This document shows positions 7,406-16,835 of a DNA stretch of 47,848 nt, in pieces. Source of the stretch: an uncultured Erythrobacteraceae bacterium. GTDB lineage: Bacteria; Pseudomonadota; Alphaproteobacteria; Sphingomonadales; Sphingomonadaceae. Under the pieces are notes generated by a model. The model was given only the letters and a program-made list of their open reading frames with translations. It had not been told where the DNA came from and searched no databases. Each line of letters begins with the position of its first letter. The stretch's first letter is position 1. Position numbers and translations under genes: made by a program. The stretch is from the NCBI GenBank assembly GCA_946482075.1, contig CAMLQG010000015.1:1-47848 (forward strand), in the 5' to 3' direction.

Positions 7406-7948
7406 TCACTTGCAGTCGCCGACCCGCTGGCTGGTGACTTCCATCTTCATCTTCACCAACCCTTCGCCCGGAATGCCCGGCATCTTCTGTCCGCCTTCCA
7501 TCACCATCTTCATGCTGGTGGAGGTGATCGCGCCGTTCATCGTCATCGTCGTCGTGCCGCCGCCCTGGGGGGACTTGCAGCTCATCCTGGCATCGATCGT
7601 GTTCGCGGTGGTCTCGAACTTGTCGTAGGTGCAATCCTGCGCGGAGGACTTCTTCACCATCTCCTCGAAGCCTTTGTCGGTTTCTTCCTTGGTCAGGCAG
7701 TATTCCGCGGTGTGCGAGCCAGACGAGCTCATCATCTTCTTCATCTGTTCGGCCTGCGCAGCCGGAAGGCCCGGTATGTCCATCGAGATGATCTTCACCG
7801 TGCTGGAATATTTGCCCGGTTCGGGCTTCACGAGGTCGGACGCGGCGGAAGCGACCTCTTCAGCAGTCTTCGGCTGATCGCTCTTACTCTCGCCGCAAGC
7901 GGCGAGCACGAAAGCGATGGCGAGCGGCGTGGCCATGATCAGGCGCAT
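7406..7948 (-). CDS. DUF3617 family lipoprotein
   Basis: A 180-residue putative lipoprotein. The signal segment MRLIMATPLAIAFVLAACGES ends in the lipobox LAAC. The mature part has the pattern of DUF3617 proteins of sphingomonads: a PGKYSSTVKIISMDIPG opening, paired cysteines (EYCLT, QDCTY, MSCKS, GDCK) and methionine-rich stretches (AEQMKKMMSSSGS, TTTMTMNGAI, STSMKMVMEGGQKM). Function is unknown. GGAGG lies six bases before the ATG at 7946-7948, which supports this start over an upstream in-frame one. Confidence 0.85.
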   Translation of the reverse strand: MRLIMATPLAIAFVLAACGESKSDQPKTAEEVASAASDLVKPEPGKYSSTVKIISMDIPGLPAAQAEQMKKMMSSSGSHTAEYCLTKEETDKGFEEMVKKSSAQDCTYDKFETTANTIDARMSCKSPQGGGTTTMTMNGAITSTSMKMVMEGGQKMPGIPGEGLVKMKMEVTSQRVGDCK

Positions 7949-8104
7949 GAATTTCCTCCCTCTTGCGGACAGTTCGGGTCCTGACGGCAGGCTACCAAGC
8001 GCCCGGAAGGATGCCAAATGCTTTGATCAGGCGCGGAAATCGGACTTGGGGAACATTCCACGTACAGGATTGCCTCACGCGCTCCCTCTTCCCATATTCC
8101 CGCC

Positions 8105-10291
8105 ATGCCCGAACTCGTCATTCGCCGCGGCCTGGAAGAGCCGGACACGTCCGAGACGTTCAAGCCGCACAAGCCGCAACGGCCGGAAAAGACGCTGGGC
8201 GGGCGGCCCTTCAAGCTCGTTTCGGACTACGAGCCCAATGGCGACCAGCCGACCGCGATCCGCGAACTGTCCGAAGCGGCGCTGGACGGCGACCGCACGC
8301 AGGTGCTGCTGGGCGTCACCGGTTCCGGCAAGACCTTCACCATGGCGAAGGTGATCGAGGAATTGCAGCGCCCCGCCCTGGTGCTCGCGCCGAACAAGAT
8401 ACTGGCCGCGCAGCTCTATGGCGAGTTCAAGAGCTTCTTCCCCGAGAATGCGGTCGAGTATTTCGTTTCCTATTACGACTACTACCAGCCCGAAGCCTAC
8501 GTCCCTCGCTCCGATACCTATATCGAGAAGGAATCGAGCGTGAACGAGGCGATCGACCGGATGCGCCATTCGGCCACGCGCGCATTGCTGGAACGCGACG
8601 ACGTAATCATCGTCGCCTCCGTTTCCTGCCTCTACGGCATCGGTTCGGTCGAAACCTATTCCGCGATGATCTTCGACCTGAAGAAAGGCGATACGGTCGA
8701 CCAGCGGGAGATCATCCGCAAGCTGGTAGCCTTGCAATACAAGCGCAACGACACCGCCTTCGCGCGCGGCTGCTTCCGTGTGCGTGGCGACAGCCTGGAA
8801 ATCTTCCCTTCGCATTACGAGGACATGGCCTGGCGCGTCAGCTTCTTCGGCGACGAGATCGAGGAGATCAGCGAGTTCGACCCGCTGACGGGCAAGAAGG
8901 GCGCGAGCCTCGACAAGGTGCGGATCTACGCCAATTCGCACTATGTCACGCCCGGCCCGACGATGAAGCAGGCGACGGAAGCCATCAAGTTCGAGCTGTC
9001 GGAACGCCTCAAGGAACTCCACGTGGAAGGCAGGCTGCTGGAAGCGCAACGGCTGGAACAGCGCACCAATTTCGATCTCGAGATGATCGGCGCGACCGGA
9101 TCGTGCGCGGGGATCGAGAATTACAGCCGCTTCCTGACCGGCCGCCTGCCCGGCGAGCCGCCGCCGACCCTGTTCGAATATCTGCCCGACAATGCCCTGC
9201 TGTTCGTTGATGAAAGCCACCAGACCGTGCCGCAGGTCGGCGGCATGGCGCGCGGCGACCATCGCCGCAAGCTGACGCTGGCGGAATATGGCTTTCGTCT
9301 GCCTTCCTGCATCGACAACCGCCCGCTGCGCTTCAACGAATGGGACGCGATGCGCCCACAGACGGTATGCGTGTCCGCCACGCCCGGCGGTTGGGAGCTG
9401 GAGCAGTCCGGCGGCGTCTTCGCCGAGCAGGTCATCCGCCCTACCGGCCTGATCGATCCGCCGGTGGATATCCGCCCGGTGGAAGACCAGGTGCAGGACT
9501 GCATCAACGAATGCCGCGAAACCGCCGCCAGGGGCTATCGCACGCTGGTGACCACGCTCACCAAGCGGATGGCGGAGGATCTCACCGAGTTCATGCACGA
9601 GGCGGGCCTCAAGGTCCGCTACATGCACAGCGATGTCGAGACGCTGGAACGCATCGAGCTGATCCGCGACCTGCGGCTGGGCGTCTATGACGTGCTGGTG
9701 GGCATCAACCTGCTGCGCGAAGGACTCGATATCCCGGAATGCGGCCTCGTCTGCATCCTCGACGCGGACAAGGAAGGTTTCCTCCGGTCGGAAACATCCC
9801 TCATCCAGACGATCGGCCGTGCCGCGCGCAATGTGGATGGCCGGGTGATCCTCTATGCGGACCGGATGACCGGGAGTATGGAACGCGCGATCGCGGAGAC
9901 GGAGCGTCGGCGGGAGAAGCAGCGGGAGTTCAACGAGCAGAACGGCATCACGCCGCAGACGATCAAGCGCCGCATCGCCGATATCGTGGCCGACACGGCC
10001 AGCCGCGATGGCGTTCTGGTCGAGATCGAGGACGATGAGCGCAACAATCTCGTCGGCCATAATCTGCGCAGCTATATCGAGGATCTGGAACAGCGGATGC
10101 GCGCCGCCGCCGCCGATCTGGAATTCGAGGAAGCCGGCCGCCTGAGAGACGAAATCCGCCGCCTGGAAGCCGACGAGCTCGGCCTGCCGGACGGCCAGAA
10201 GAAAGCCCCGATGGTCGGGCGCAGCAATGAAGGCAAGCCGGGCACACGCAAGACGCGCTACGGCAAGACCCAACGGAAGTGGAAAAAGTGA
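8105..10291 (+). CDS. uvrB: Excinuclease ABC subunit B
   Basis: UvrB, the helicase-like damage-verification subunit of nucleotide excision repair, acting with UvrA and UvrC. At 728 residues it is slightly longer than usual. The Walker A motif GSGKTF sits near residue 73, the damage-binding beta-hairpin [12 protein letters not shown] near 120-132, DESHQTVPQ near 370, the helicase segments [16 protein letters not shown] and QTIGRAARN near 540-570, and the C-terminal UVR domain ([32 protein letters not shown]) near 660-690. The basic tail ([19 protein letters not shown]) is an extension. Its stop overlaps the start of a small lipoprotein gene. Confidence 0.98.
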   Translation: MPELVIRRGLEEPDTSETFKPHKPQRPEKTLGGRPFKLVSDYEPNGDQPTAIRELSEAALDGDRTQVLLGVTGSGKTFTMAKVIEELQRPALVLAPNKILAAQLYGEFKSFFPENAVEYFVSYYDYYQPEAYVPRSDTYIEKESSVNEAIDRMRHSATRALLERDDVIIVASVSCLYGIGSVETYSAMIFDLKKGDTVDQREIIRKLVALQYKRNDTAFARGCFRVRGDSLEIFPSHYEDMAWRVSFFGDEIEEISEFDPLTGKKGASLDKVRIYANSHYVTPGPTMKQATEAIKFELSERLKELHVEGRLLEAQRLEQRTNFDLEMIGATGSCAGIENYSRFLTGRLPGEPPPTLFEYLPDNALLFVDESHQTVPQVGGMARGDHRRKLTLAEYGFRLPSCIDNRPLRFNEWDAMRPQTVCVSATPGGWELEQSGGVFAEQVIRPTGLIDPPVDIRPVEDQVQDCINECRETAARGYRTLVTTLTKRMAEDLTEFMHEAGLKVRYMHSDVETLERIELIRDLRLGVYDVLVGINLLREGLDIPECGLVCILDADKEGFLRSETSLIQTIGRAARNVDGRVILYADRMTGSMERAIAETERRREKQREFNEQNGITPQTIKRRIADIVADTASRDGVLVEIEDDERNNLVGHNLRSYIEDLEQRMRAAAADLEFEEAGRLRDEIRRLEADELGLPDGQKKAPMVGRSNEGKPGTRKTRYGKTQRKWKK

Positions 10292-10830
10292 AGCAGGCAG
10301 GAATTCTGGCGATATTGGCGGCGCTTTCAGCCTGCGGGCAAGCGGCCGGACAGAATGCGATAGCGCGGATCGATCTCGATCAGATGCCGGAATCGCAGAT
10401 ATTGCCGGTCCCGTCTCCCGATACGAAGGACGCCACGTGGGAGAAACTCGCGGCCGGCGATGGCGTGCGCTTCGGCAAGCCGGGCCTGCCGCCGCTGGTC
10501 AGCATTACGTGCGACAAGGCCGATAGCGCGGCGCCCCAGATGCGCGTGGTTCGCTATACGCCCGCCGATCCGGGCGCTCAGGCGCTGTTCGCGCTGATCG
10601 GCAACGGGCTCGTCTCGCGCCTCAAGGTCGACGCGGTGCGCGACGGCAAGAACTGGCGCTGGGAGGGACGCTTCGCATCGGACGATCCCAAGCTCGATGT
10701 GCTCGCCGGGATGGGCGCGGTGGAAGCCACGCTGCCCGGCGCCGGCACGATCGAGCTTGCGGCGAGCGCGCTGCCTAGGGACGTGCTGAACCAGTGCCGC
10801 CAGGCCGCGCCGCGCCCTCTGCTAGGATGA
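10288..10830 (+). CDS. Hypothetical lipoprotein coupled to uvrB
   Basis: A 180-residue protein with a short lipoprotein signal ([16 protein letters not shown], lipobox LSAC). I chose the GTG at 10288-10290, which overlaps the uvrB stop as GTGA; another GTG three codons earlier, at 10279, is also possible. The rest has no domain I recognise: [32 protein letters not shown] is followed by beta-type segments and ends with [11 protein letters not shown]. The overlap implies translational coupling with uvrB, but no shared function is evident. Its 3' end overlaps the end of the convergent dsbD gene by 56 bp. Confidence 0.75.
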   Translation: MKQAGILAILAALSACGQAAGQNAIARIDLDQMPESQILPVPSPDTKDATWEKLAAGDGVRFGKPGLPPLVSITCDKADSAAPQMRVVRYTPADPGAQALFALIGNGLVSRLKVDAVRDGKNWRWEGRFASDDPKLDVLAGMGAVEATLPGAGTIELAASALPRDVLNQCRQAAPRPLLG

Positions 10831-12868
10831 TCAGGCTGTCCGGCCCGAGCAGCTGGGGCAATTGCACCGGTTCGCCATTGGCCGGATACCAGAGATAGAG
10901 CGGCACGCCGGCTGCACCCTGCTCGCTCAGGAAGCGCGTGATCGCCGGATCGCGCCGGGTCCAGTCCCCGCGAATGGCGATGACGCGGGCTTTCCTGAAC
11001 GCCTCGCGCGTGGCTTCGCGCTCGATCGCGACATTCTCGTTGACCTTGCAGGTGATGCACCAATCCGCCGTGAACCAGACGAAGACCGGCCTTCCCGTGA
11101 CCCGGGCGCGCGACAGAGCGGCTTCGCTGAACTCATGCGCGGGAAGTACGCCGCCTTCATTTTTCGTCGCCGGATCGAAGGCAGGAGGAAGCGCGATGGC
11201 GCCGAACAGCGCGAACGGCGCCAGCACGATCGCGAACGGCACCAGCGCCTGCAGCCCGCGCTTCTGCCGCCGGCCCACGACCCATAGCGCGATCGCGAGG
11301 CCAAGGGCGACTAGCCCGGCCACCGCGGCATAGGCCGTCCCGCCAAGACGATAGACCAGCCACAGCAGCGCCAGCGCCGTCAGCCCCATCGGGATCGCGA
11401 GGATCCGGCGGAAACGCTCCATCCAGGCGCCCGGGCGCGGCAGCAGGCGGCGCAACGCCGGCACAAAACCGAGCGCGAGGAACGGCAGCGCCAGCCCGAG
11501 GCCGAGCGCCGCGAACAGCAGCAGCGCCTGTGCGGGGGGCAGCAGCAGCGCGGCGCCGAGCGCTGCGGCCATGAACGGACCGGTGCAGGGCGTCGCCACG
11601 AAGGCGGCGAGAAGCCCGGTGGCGAAAGCACTCGCCGGCTCCCCGCCCCGCGTCACGGAAAGCGACGGCAGGTAAAACAACCCCGCCAGATTGGCAGTGA
11701 TGGCAACCGCCAGGAACAGCAGGCCGACGACCACGCCGGGCTCCTGCAGCTGGAAGGCCCAGCCCACTTCCTCGCCCGCTGCGCGCAAGGCCAGCAGCAA
11801 GCCGCCAAGCGCAAGGCAGGCGAGCACGACGCCGGCCGTATAGGCCAGCCCTTCGCGCCGCGCCTGGGCCTGTGTCTCGCCCGCGCGGGCGAGCGAGAGG
11901 GCTTTCAGGCTCAGTATCGGGAATACGCAGGGCATGATGTTGAGCATCAGCCCGCCGGCAAGCGCGGCCGCGAACAGCAGCCAGAGGTTCACCTTTGCGT
12001 CTTCCGGATCGAGCGGCGTGCCGCCCGCGGGCACCTTGCCCGCCTGCGCGGCGAAGCGGATGCCGTCCTCGCCCGTACCGAAGCGGAGGATGCCTTGCAC
12101 CTTGGCTGGCAGTGCAGTGGCTTCGCGGCGCGCCTTCAGCTCCGCGATCAGCACGTTGCCCTGGCGAAAGAAGGCCTGCGGCGCGGCGTATTCGACCAGT
12201 TCGTCATTCGCGATGAAGACATGCGGCGCGCCCAGCGCCAGCGTGGCGGGAAGCGGGATCGCGATCCGCAGCTTGCCTGTCGCCAGCTCCGCCTCTGCCG
12301 TGCTGTCCAGCGGCGGCGGCAAGGCCCGGCGCCAGCGGTCGAAGCGGGCATCGTGCCTATCCTGTCCGATCGCCAGCGTGGTCGAAAGCGTGCCCTGCTC
12401 GGGCACGCAGATCTTGTCGGTACAGGCAAGCCACTGCGCCTTGACCGAAATCGGCAGGCGGGCGCCGGGTTTCACATCGGAGGGCAGGCGCAAGGGCACC
12501 AGCACCGCGTAGTCGCCCTCATAGACATGGTTCATGAGCCCGCCGACCAGCAGCGTGCGCGGGACGGGATAGAACGGTTCGCCCGCCGTCGCGCCCGCGG
12601 GCAGATCCCAGTCGAGCAGCATGCCGAAACCGGCATCGCCCGGATTGGACCAATAGCCGTGCCACCCGTCGCCCGGCTGGAAATGCAGCGCGACCGTGGC
12701 CGGCCGGCCGGGCGCGGCAGGCGCTTCGGCCACGAGCTCCGCCGCGATGTTGTTGGCCGGCGCGGCAAGCGCAGGAACGGGCAGCCCAGAAACGGCCAGC
12801 AATGCGGCCAAAAGCGCGGCGATCCGGATCAGGAAGCGTGACAGGGCTGGCAATTGGCTTGCGCGCAT
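10775..12868 (-). CDS. dsbD: Protein-disulfide reductase of the DsbD family
   Basis: A 697-residue inner-membrane electron carrier that passes reducing power from cytoplasmic thioredoxin to the periplasm. A signal peptide (residues 1-35) precedes a periplasmic N-terminal domain with the pair in CTDKICVPEQG. The central membrane domain has about eight helices and the two conserved cysteines in NIMPCVFPILSLKAL and ATPCTGPFMAAAL. The C-terminal thioredoxin-like domain carries WFTADWCITCKVNE (C604, C607). All six relay cysteines are thus present. Proteins of this kind supply cytochrome c maturation and disulfide isomerisation. The start is ATG 12866-12868, before a good signal sequence; the 3' end overlaps the convergent lipoprotein gene. 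Confidence 0.93.
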   Translation of the reverse strand: MRASQLPALSRFLIRIAALLAALLAVSGLPVPALAAPANNIAAELVAEAPAAPGRPATVALHFQPGDGWHGYWSNPGDAGFGMLLDWDLPAGATAGEPFYPVPRTLLVGGLMNHVYEGDYAVLVPLRLPSDVKPGARLPISVKAQWLACTDKICVPEQGTLSTTLAIGQDRHDARFDRWRRALPPPLDSTAEAELATGKLRIAIPLPATLALGAPHVFIANDELVEYAAPQAFFRQGNVLIAELKARREATALPAKVQGILRFGTGEDGIRFAAQAGKVPAGGTPLDPEDAKVNLWLLFAAALAGGLMLNIMPCVFPILSLKALSLARAGETQAQARREGLAYTAGVVLACLALGGLLLALRAAGEEVGWAFQLQEPGVVVGLLFLAVAITANLAGLFYLPSLSVTRGGEPASAFATGLLAAFVATPCTGPFMAAALGAALLLPPAQALLLFAALGLGLALPFLALGFVPALRRLLPRPGAWMERFRRILAIPMGLTALALLWLVYRLGGTAYAAVAGLVALGLAIALWVVGRRQKRGLQALVPFAIVLAPFALFGAIALPPAFDPATKNEGGVLPAHEFSEAALSRARVTGRPVFVWFTADWCITCKVNENVAIEREATREAFRKARVIAIRGDWTRRDPAITRFLSEQGAAGVPLYLWYPANGEPVQLPQLLGPDSLIILAEGAARPGGTGSARP

Positions 12869-12917
12869 GGTGGCCGCCGCTCTAGAGCCTGGAAGCTGAA
12901 CCCGCAATGGAACGAAC

Positions 12918-14132
12918 ATGGCCGAAACGCGCGAACTCCTGATCCTGGGCGGCGGACTGGTCGGCATGACGCTGGCGCTGGCCGCCGCGCGCCGGGGCAT
13001 CTCCAGCCATGTGGTCGATCGTGCCGATCCCGCGGACCTGACGGCCGAGAGCTTCGACGGGCGCGCTTCGGCGATTTCCACCGCGAGCTGGAATCTCTTC
13101 ACCAATATCGGCCTGGCGGACCGGCTGGCCTCGCAGGGCTGCCCGATCTCGGCCATCGCGGTCACCGACGGGATGAAGCCCGGCCGGATCGATTTCCGGC
13201 CCGAGCCGGACGAGGGCTCGCTGGGCTACATGTTCTCCAACCAGGCCCTGCGACGTGCGCTGTTCGAAGCTGCACGCGACGAACCGCTGATCGCCTGGCG
13301 CGACCGCGCGCATGTCGTCTCCCGCGATCGCGGAGAACATGGCGTGTCGGCCACGCTGGCGAACGGGGAAGTGCTGAACGCCAGCCTGATGGTGGCCGCC
13401 GAAGGCCGGCGTTCGCCGACGCGCGAGGAAGCCGGCCTCGGACTCGCCCATTGGGATTACCGCCATCGCGCGATCATCGCCGGCTTGGTTCACGAAAAAT
13501 CGCATGAGAACGTCGCCTGGGAGATCTTCTATCCGGCAGGCCCGTTCGCCCTGCTGCCGCTTCTCGACGATGCACTGGGCAATCACCACACAGCCCTCGT
13601 CTGGACGGTCGCGGAAAAGGACGCCGCCGGCGTGCTGGCGCTGGGCGATCGCGGCTTCCTCGCCGAAGTCGCCAAGCGCACCCATGGCGTGCTGGGCGAA
13701 GTGACCTCCGTCGGCCCGCGCCAGTCCTTCCCCCTGAGCTTCCAGCACACCGCCCGGATCACGGCACAGCGCCTGGCGCTCATCGGCGACGCGGCGCACG
13801 GCATCCATCCGATCGCCGGACAAGGCCTCAATCTCGGGCTGCGCGACGTCGGCGCGCTGGTCGAAGTGATCGGTGAAGGTATGCGCCTGGGCCTCGATCC
13901 CGGCGATGCCCAGGTGCTGGCACGCTACGAACGCTGGCGCAGCCTTGACAGTTTCTCGGTCGCGATGGCGACGGACGGGCTCACCTGGCTGTTCGGCATC
14001 CCCGGCCGCACGGCCTCCGCCATCCGCCGGCTGGGCATGGCGGGCGTGCAGCGCACATCGCCGCTCAAGCACTGGTTCATGAACGAAGCGCGTGGCGTTT
14101 CGGGCAATCTGCCGGAACTGCTGAAGGGGTAG
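12918..14132 (+). CDS. UbiH/UbiF/COQ6-family FAD monooxygenase
   Basis: A 404-residue flavoprotein hydroxylase of ubiquinone biosynthesis, which adds a ring hydroxyl using FAD, NAD(P)H and oxygen. The N-terminal FAD-binding fold is seen in LLILGGGLVGMTLALAAARRG (split: LILGGGLVGM), the mid motif in the DG-containing segment EGRRSPTREEAGL, and the second FAD motif in ALIGDAAHGIHPIAGQGLNLGLRD near residues 290-315. UbiH, UbiF, UbiI and COQ6 cannot be told apart by eye, so the ring position is not assigned. It is divergent from dsbD across a 49-bp gap and convergent with the membrane protein gene downstream. Confidence 0.9.
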   Translation: MAETRELLILGGGLVGMTLALAAARRGISSHVVDRADPADLTAESFDGRASAISTASWNLFTNIGLADRLASQGCPISAIAVTDGMKPGRIDFRPEPDEGSLGYMFSNQALRRALFEAARDEPLIAWRDRAHVVSRDRGEHGVSATLANGEVLNASLMVAAEGRRSPTREEAGLGLAHWDYRHRAIIAGLVHEKSHENVAWEIFYPAGPFALLPLLDDALGNHHTALVWTVAEKDAAGVLALGDRGFLAEVAKRTHGVLGEVTSVGPRQSFPLSFQHTARITAQRLALIGDAAHGIHPIAGQGLNLGLRDVGALVEVIGEGMRLGLDPGDAQVLARYERWRSLDSFSVAMATDGLTWLFGIPGRTASAIRRLGMAGVQRTSPLKHWFMNEARGVSGNLPELLKG

Positions 14133-14153
14133 AGCCACCCTGGCAATCAAACT

Positions 14154-14244
14154 CGTCATTGCGAGAAGGCGAGGCCGACGAAGCAAACCAGAGCGAAACG
14201 CGCAAAGGCTCTGGATTGCTTCGGCCGTTGGCCTCGCAATGACG
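14154..14244. repeat. Palindromic repeat family A, copy 1 (CGTCATTGCGAG ends)
   Basis: The arms begin CGTCATTGCGAG and end CTCGCAATGACG, with inner arms GAAGCAAACCAGAG and CTCTGGATTGCTTC. It fills the gap between two convergent genes. Two further copies are at 31041-31125 and 33023-33115. The stem is long enough to act as a bidirectional terminator. Confidence 0.85.
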
Positions 14245-14257
14245 GTAAAATAGCTGA

Positions 14258-15136
14258 TCAGTCAGCCAGGGGGCTGAGCTGTTCCACCCGATTACCTTCC
14301 GCATCGCGCAGGTCGCGCGGGTCGAGCACGGCGGCGGTTTCGATCAGATTGAGCGCTTCCTGCGCAGCGGCGTAGCGTTCCGCATCCGAGATCCAGGCCT
14401 GCGCTTCTTCCGCGCCGGGAAGGTTGCGCACTTCGGCGGCCGCTGCATCCACGCGGCCCGTCTCGAGGAACATCCGCGCGCGCTCCAGCCTGCGCGCGGG
14501 CGCGGGCGATGGCGAACTTTCGCGGCGGATCACGAACAATCCGTCGAGCTCGCGCCAGATCCGGGTCATCACCGCCTCGTCCTTGGGCGCGCGCGTGATC
14601 TTCGAACTCAACCCTTCCAGCCGCGCGGCGAGCTGATCCAGCGTCACCGGATCGCGCGCGGCTTCGATGATGGTGCGCACGGCATTGGGCCGCGCATCGC
14701 CAAAGCGCAGGCGCAACTGGTCCGCGAGATAGCCGAGAGGCGCGCCCCGCTCGATCGCGCGCCTTGCGGCGAACGCGATCAGCAGGCCTTCGGCGCGCGC
14801 TGCGTTGCCGGACGCCGCTGCCGCCTGAAGATCCAGCCGGCTCAACCGCTGCTCCAGCGCACCGATCCGCTGGCCGAGATCGCCTTCGCGCTCTGCGATC
14901 CGCGCAGCTCCGGCGGCACCGCCGCGGGGAGAAAGATCGGTAACGGGCGCCTTGGCGGCTTCTGCGATGACGGAAGGATCGGCAGACAAGCCTCCACCGC
15001 CCTGCCAGGCGACCAGCGCGGTCAGCCCGACGCCGAGCAGGAAAGCACCGAAGCCCACGCCGAGGGCTCCGCCGAGCCCGATCACGCGGCTCCGGCTGGC
15101 GGTCTGTTGCGGCGGGCTCAGAGTTTCGTCATCCAT
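14258..15136 (-). CDS. Mitofilin-like membrane protein
   Basis: A 292-residue protein with a short cytoplasmic N-terminus, one transmembrane helix (VIGLGGALGVGFGAFLLGVGLTALVAW written as GGALGVGFGAFLLGVGL, about residues 20-45) and a long periplasmic part. The periplasmic part is rich in Ala, Arg and Leu, with a coiled-coil-like stretch (IAEREGDLGQRIGALEQRLSRL). Proteins like this, sometimes grouped with mitofilin or HemX, commonly follow hemD in alphaproteobacteria. It begins 47 bp after hemD and is probably the third gene of hemC-hemD-orf. No catalytic residues are visible, and a structural or scaffold role is only inferred. Confidence 0.75.
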   Translation of the reverse strand: MDDETLSPPQQTASRSRVIGLGGALGVGFGAFLLGVGLTALVAWQGGGGLSADPSVIAEAAKAPVTDLSPRGGAAGAARIAEREGDLGQRIGALEQRLSRLDLQAAAASGNAARAEGLLIAFAARRAIERGAPLGYLADQLRLRFGDARPNAVRTIIEAARDPVTLDQLAARLEGLSSKITRAPKDEAVMTRIWRELDGLFVIRRESSPSPAPARRLERARMFLETGRVDAAAAEVRNLPGAEEAQAWISDAERYAAAQEALNLIETAAVLDPRDLRDAEGNRVEQLSPLAD

Positions 15137-15183
15137 GCTCTATTCGCGTCCGTCCCAGCACGGCCCGCTGGAAGCCGTGCCCG

Positions 15184-15864
15184 TCAATGGCACATGTCCC
15201 GCGCCAAAGCCAATAGCGCATCCTCGCGCGGGGATACGGCAGCGCGCAAGCCGCGCCACCCCTCGCCCGCCGCGGCGATGATACGCGGGCCGAGACCGGC
15301 CAGCGCCAGCACACCGCGCGGAATGCCAAGACGGTCGCATTCCCGCGAGAAATGGCCGGCCGCCGCCGCCGAATGGAGCAGCACCACTCCGCCATCGCGC
15401 AGTCGCGCGGCGAAGGCGCGCGACATCGACCGGCGCGCGCTTTCATAGACGATGCGCGTTTCCACTTTCACGCCGGCCGGCAGGTCGAGCGGGACATGAT
15501 CCGCGCCCGCCAGCCGCAACAGGCGCAAGGCGCGGCCTTCCAGCGCATCGAGGACGGTCTGCAACCCGCCGGACCCGATCTCCGCCACATGCAGGCCCCG
15601 CTCGCGCGCAGCCTGGGCAGTCGCCGCGCCAACGACATAAGCAGGCTTGTCCAGGAAGACGGCCAGGCCGTTGCCCGCATGGCGCAGCGCATTGGCGCTG
15701 CCGAACAGCAGGCCATCGACCTCCCCCACCGGCGGGATCTGCCAGCGCAGGGGCTTCACTTCGAAAAGCGGTTCGCCCCCCACCGTTAGGCCGATCTCCC
15801 GCGCAGCCGCCTGCGTGGCGGAGAAGCCCGGCTCGGGGCGGATAGCGAAGAGCGGCAGATTCAC
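15184..15864 (-). CDS. hemD: Uroporphyrinogen-III synthase
   Basis: A 226-residue cytoplasmic enzyme that cyclises hydroxymethylbilane to uroporphyrinogen III for haem synthesis. The family diverges strongly in sequence. Useful marks are the N-terminal FAIRPEPGFSATQAAAREIG, the GLLFGSANALRHAG segment (normally a TSxNAV-type motif), KPAYVVGAATAQAARERGL and the late VVLLHSAAAAGHFSREC motif near residue 150-165. The position immediately after hemC confirms it. The GTG start at 15862-15864 overlaps the hemC stop as GTGA, implying translational coupling; there is no better start downstream that keeps the conserved N-terminus. Confidence 0.88.
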   Translation of the reverse strand: MNLPLFAIRPEPGFSATQAAAREIGLTVGGEPLFEVKPLRWQIPPVGEVDGLLFGSANALRHAGNGLAVFLDKPAYVVGAATAQAARERGLHVAEIGSGGLQTVLDALEGRALRLLRLAGADHVPLDLPAGVKVETRIVYESARRSMSRAFAARLRDGGVVLLHSAAAAGHFSRECDRLGIPRGVLALAGLGPRIIAAAGEGWRGLRAAVSPREDALLALARDMCH

Positions 15865-16787
15865 GGCCTGCCGTGGAAATGCGCGGTGATGCCCGGCGTG
15901 CCGCGCGCCAATAGGTCGGCGGCAAGGCGCGCCGGGCCCTCGCCATGGCCCACGAAGCAGGAAGAACCATCCACCCGTTCCGCCCCGTCCGGACTGAACA
16001 GCGATGCGCGCATGGCGATCGCGCCGCCCTCCCAGCTGCAATGGACCGCGACCGCGCTGTGGCAATTGCCGCCGAGCGCCGCCAGCAGCGCGCGTTCGGC
16101 CAGCACAAGGGCATGGCTGGGCGCATCGTCGATCGCGGCGAGCAAGGCGATCGTCGCCCCGTTGCCCGCATTGCATTCGATCCCGATCGCGCCTTGCGCC
16201 GGCGCGGGAAGCCATTGCGCGGGATCGAGCGGCGTGCCGACACCGGTCTCGCCCAATCGCGCAAGTCCGGCGGCGGCGAGGAACGTCGCATCCGCCTCGC
16301 CCGCCGCGAGCTTGGACAGCCGCGTGGCGACATTGCCGCGAAACGGCACGATGATGCAGTCCGGCCGGGCATGAAGGAGCTGGGCCGCGCGGCGCGGCGC
16401 GCTGGTGCCGATGCGCGCGCCTTGCGGCAGGGCGGCGATGCTGGCCGCGCCCACCAGCACGTCGCGCACATCGGCGCGCGGCAGAATCGCGGCGACGGCC
16501 AGGCTTTCGGGCCGGATCGTCTCGACATCCTTCATTGAATGGACCGCGGCGTCGATGCGCCCTTCAGCGAGCCACTCATCCAGTTCCTTGGTCCACAGCG
16601 CCTTGCCGCCGATCTCGGCCAGCGGCCGATCCTGGATGCGGTCGCCGCTGGCGAGCACGGGGACGAGTTCGACCGCATCCTCCTCCCAGCCATGGGCGGC
16701 GCACAGCCTGGCGCGGGCTTCATGGGCCTGCGCCATCGCGAGCGGGGATCGGCGCGTGCCGAGACGGAGTTTGGGCGTGTTCGTCAT
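15861..16787 (-). CDS. hemC: Hydroxymethylbilane synthase (porphobilinogen deaminase)
   Basis: A 308-residue cytoplasmic enzyme that joins four porphobilinogens into hydroxymethylbilane. Visible are [15 protein letters not shown] at the N-terminus, the catalytic-region [13 protein letters not shown], the substrate-binding arginines in [11 protein letters not shown] and [11 protein letters not shown], and the dipyrromethane-cofactor Cys242 in [11 protein letters not shown]. The usual GGC-QVP context is changed here to GGNCHSAV, but the Cys is kept. ATG 16785-16787 is chosen since it sits right before the conserved TPKLRLGTR; an ATG nine codons upstream has no better ribosome site. It is divergent from tsaD with 48 bp between starts. 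Confidence 0.95.
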   Translation of the reverse strand: MTNTPKLRLGTRRSPLAMAQAHEARARLCAAHGWEEDAVELVPVLASGDRIQDRPLAEIGGKALWTKELDEWLAEGRIDAAVHSMKDVETIRPESLAVAAILPRADVRDVLVGAASIAALPQGARIGTSAPRRAAQLLHARPDCIIVPFRGNVATRLSKLAAGEADATFLAAAGLARLGETGVGTPLDPAQWLPAPAQGAIGIECNAGNGATIALLAAIDDAPSHALVLAERALLAALGGNCHSAVAVHCSWEGGAIAMRASLFSPDGAERVDGSSCFVGHGEGPARLAADLLARGTPGITAHFHGRP

Positions 16788-16835
16788 GTCGGGTTCGCTT
16801 GCCCTAATCGGCAAATCCGTCCAGTGGAACCCGGC

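Noticed and set aside
8075..10273. A 732-codon open frame antisense to uvrB
   Set aside because: It mirrors the uvrB codons in a GC-rich genome, has no recognisable domain and lacks a ribosome site; uvrB is unmistakable on the other strand.
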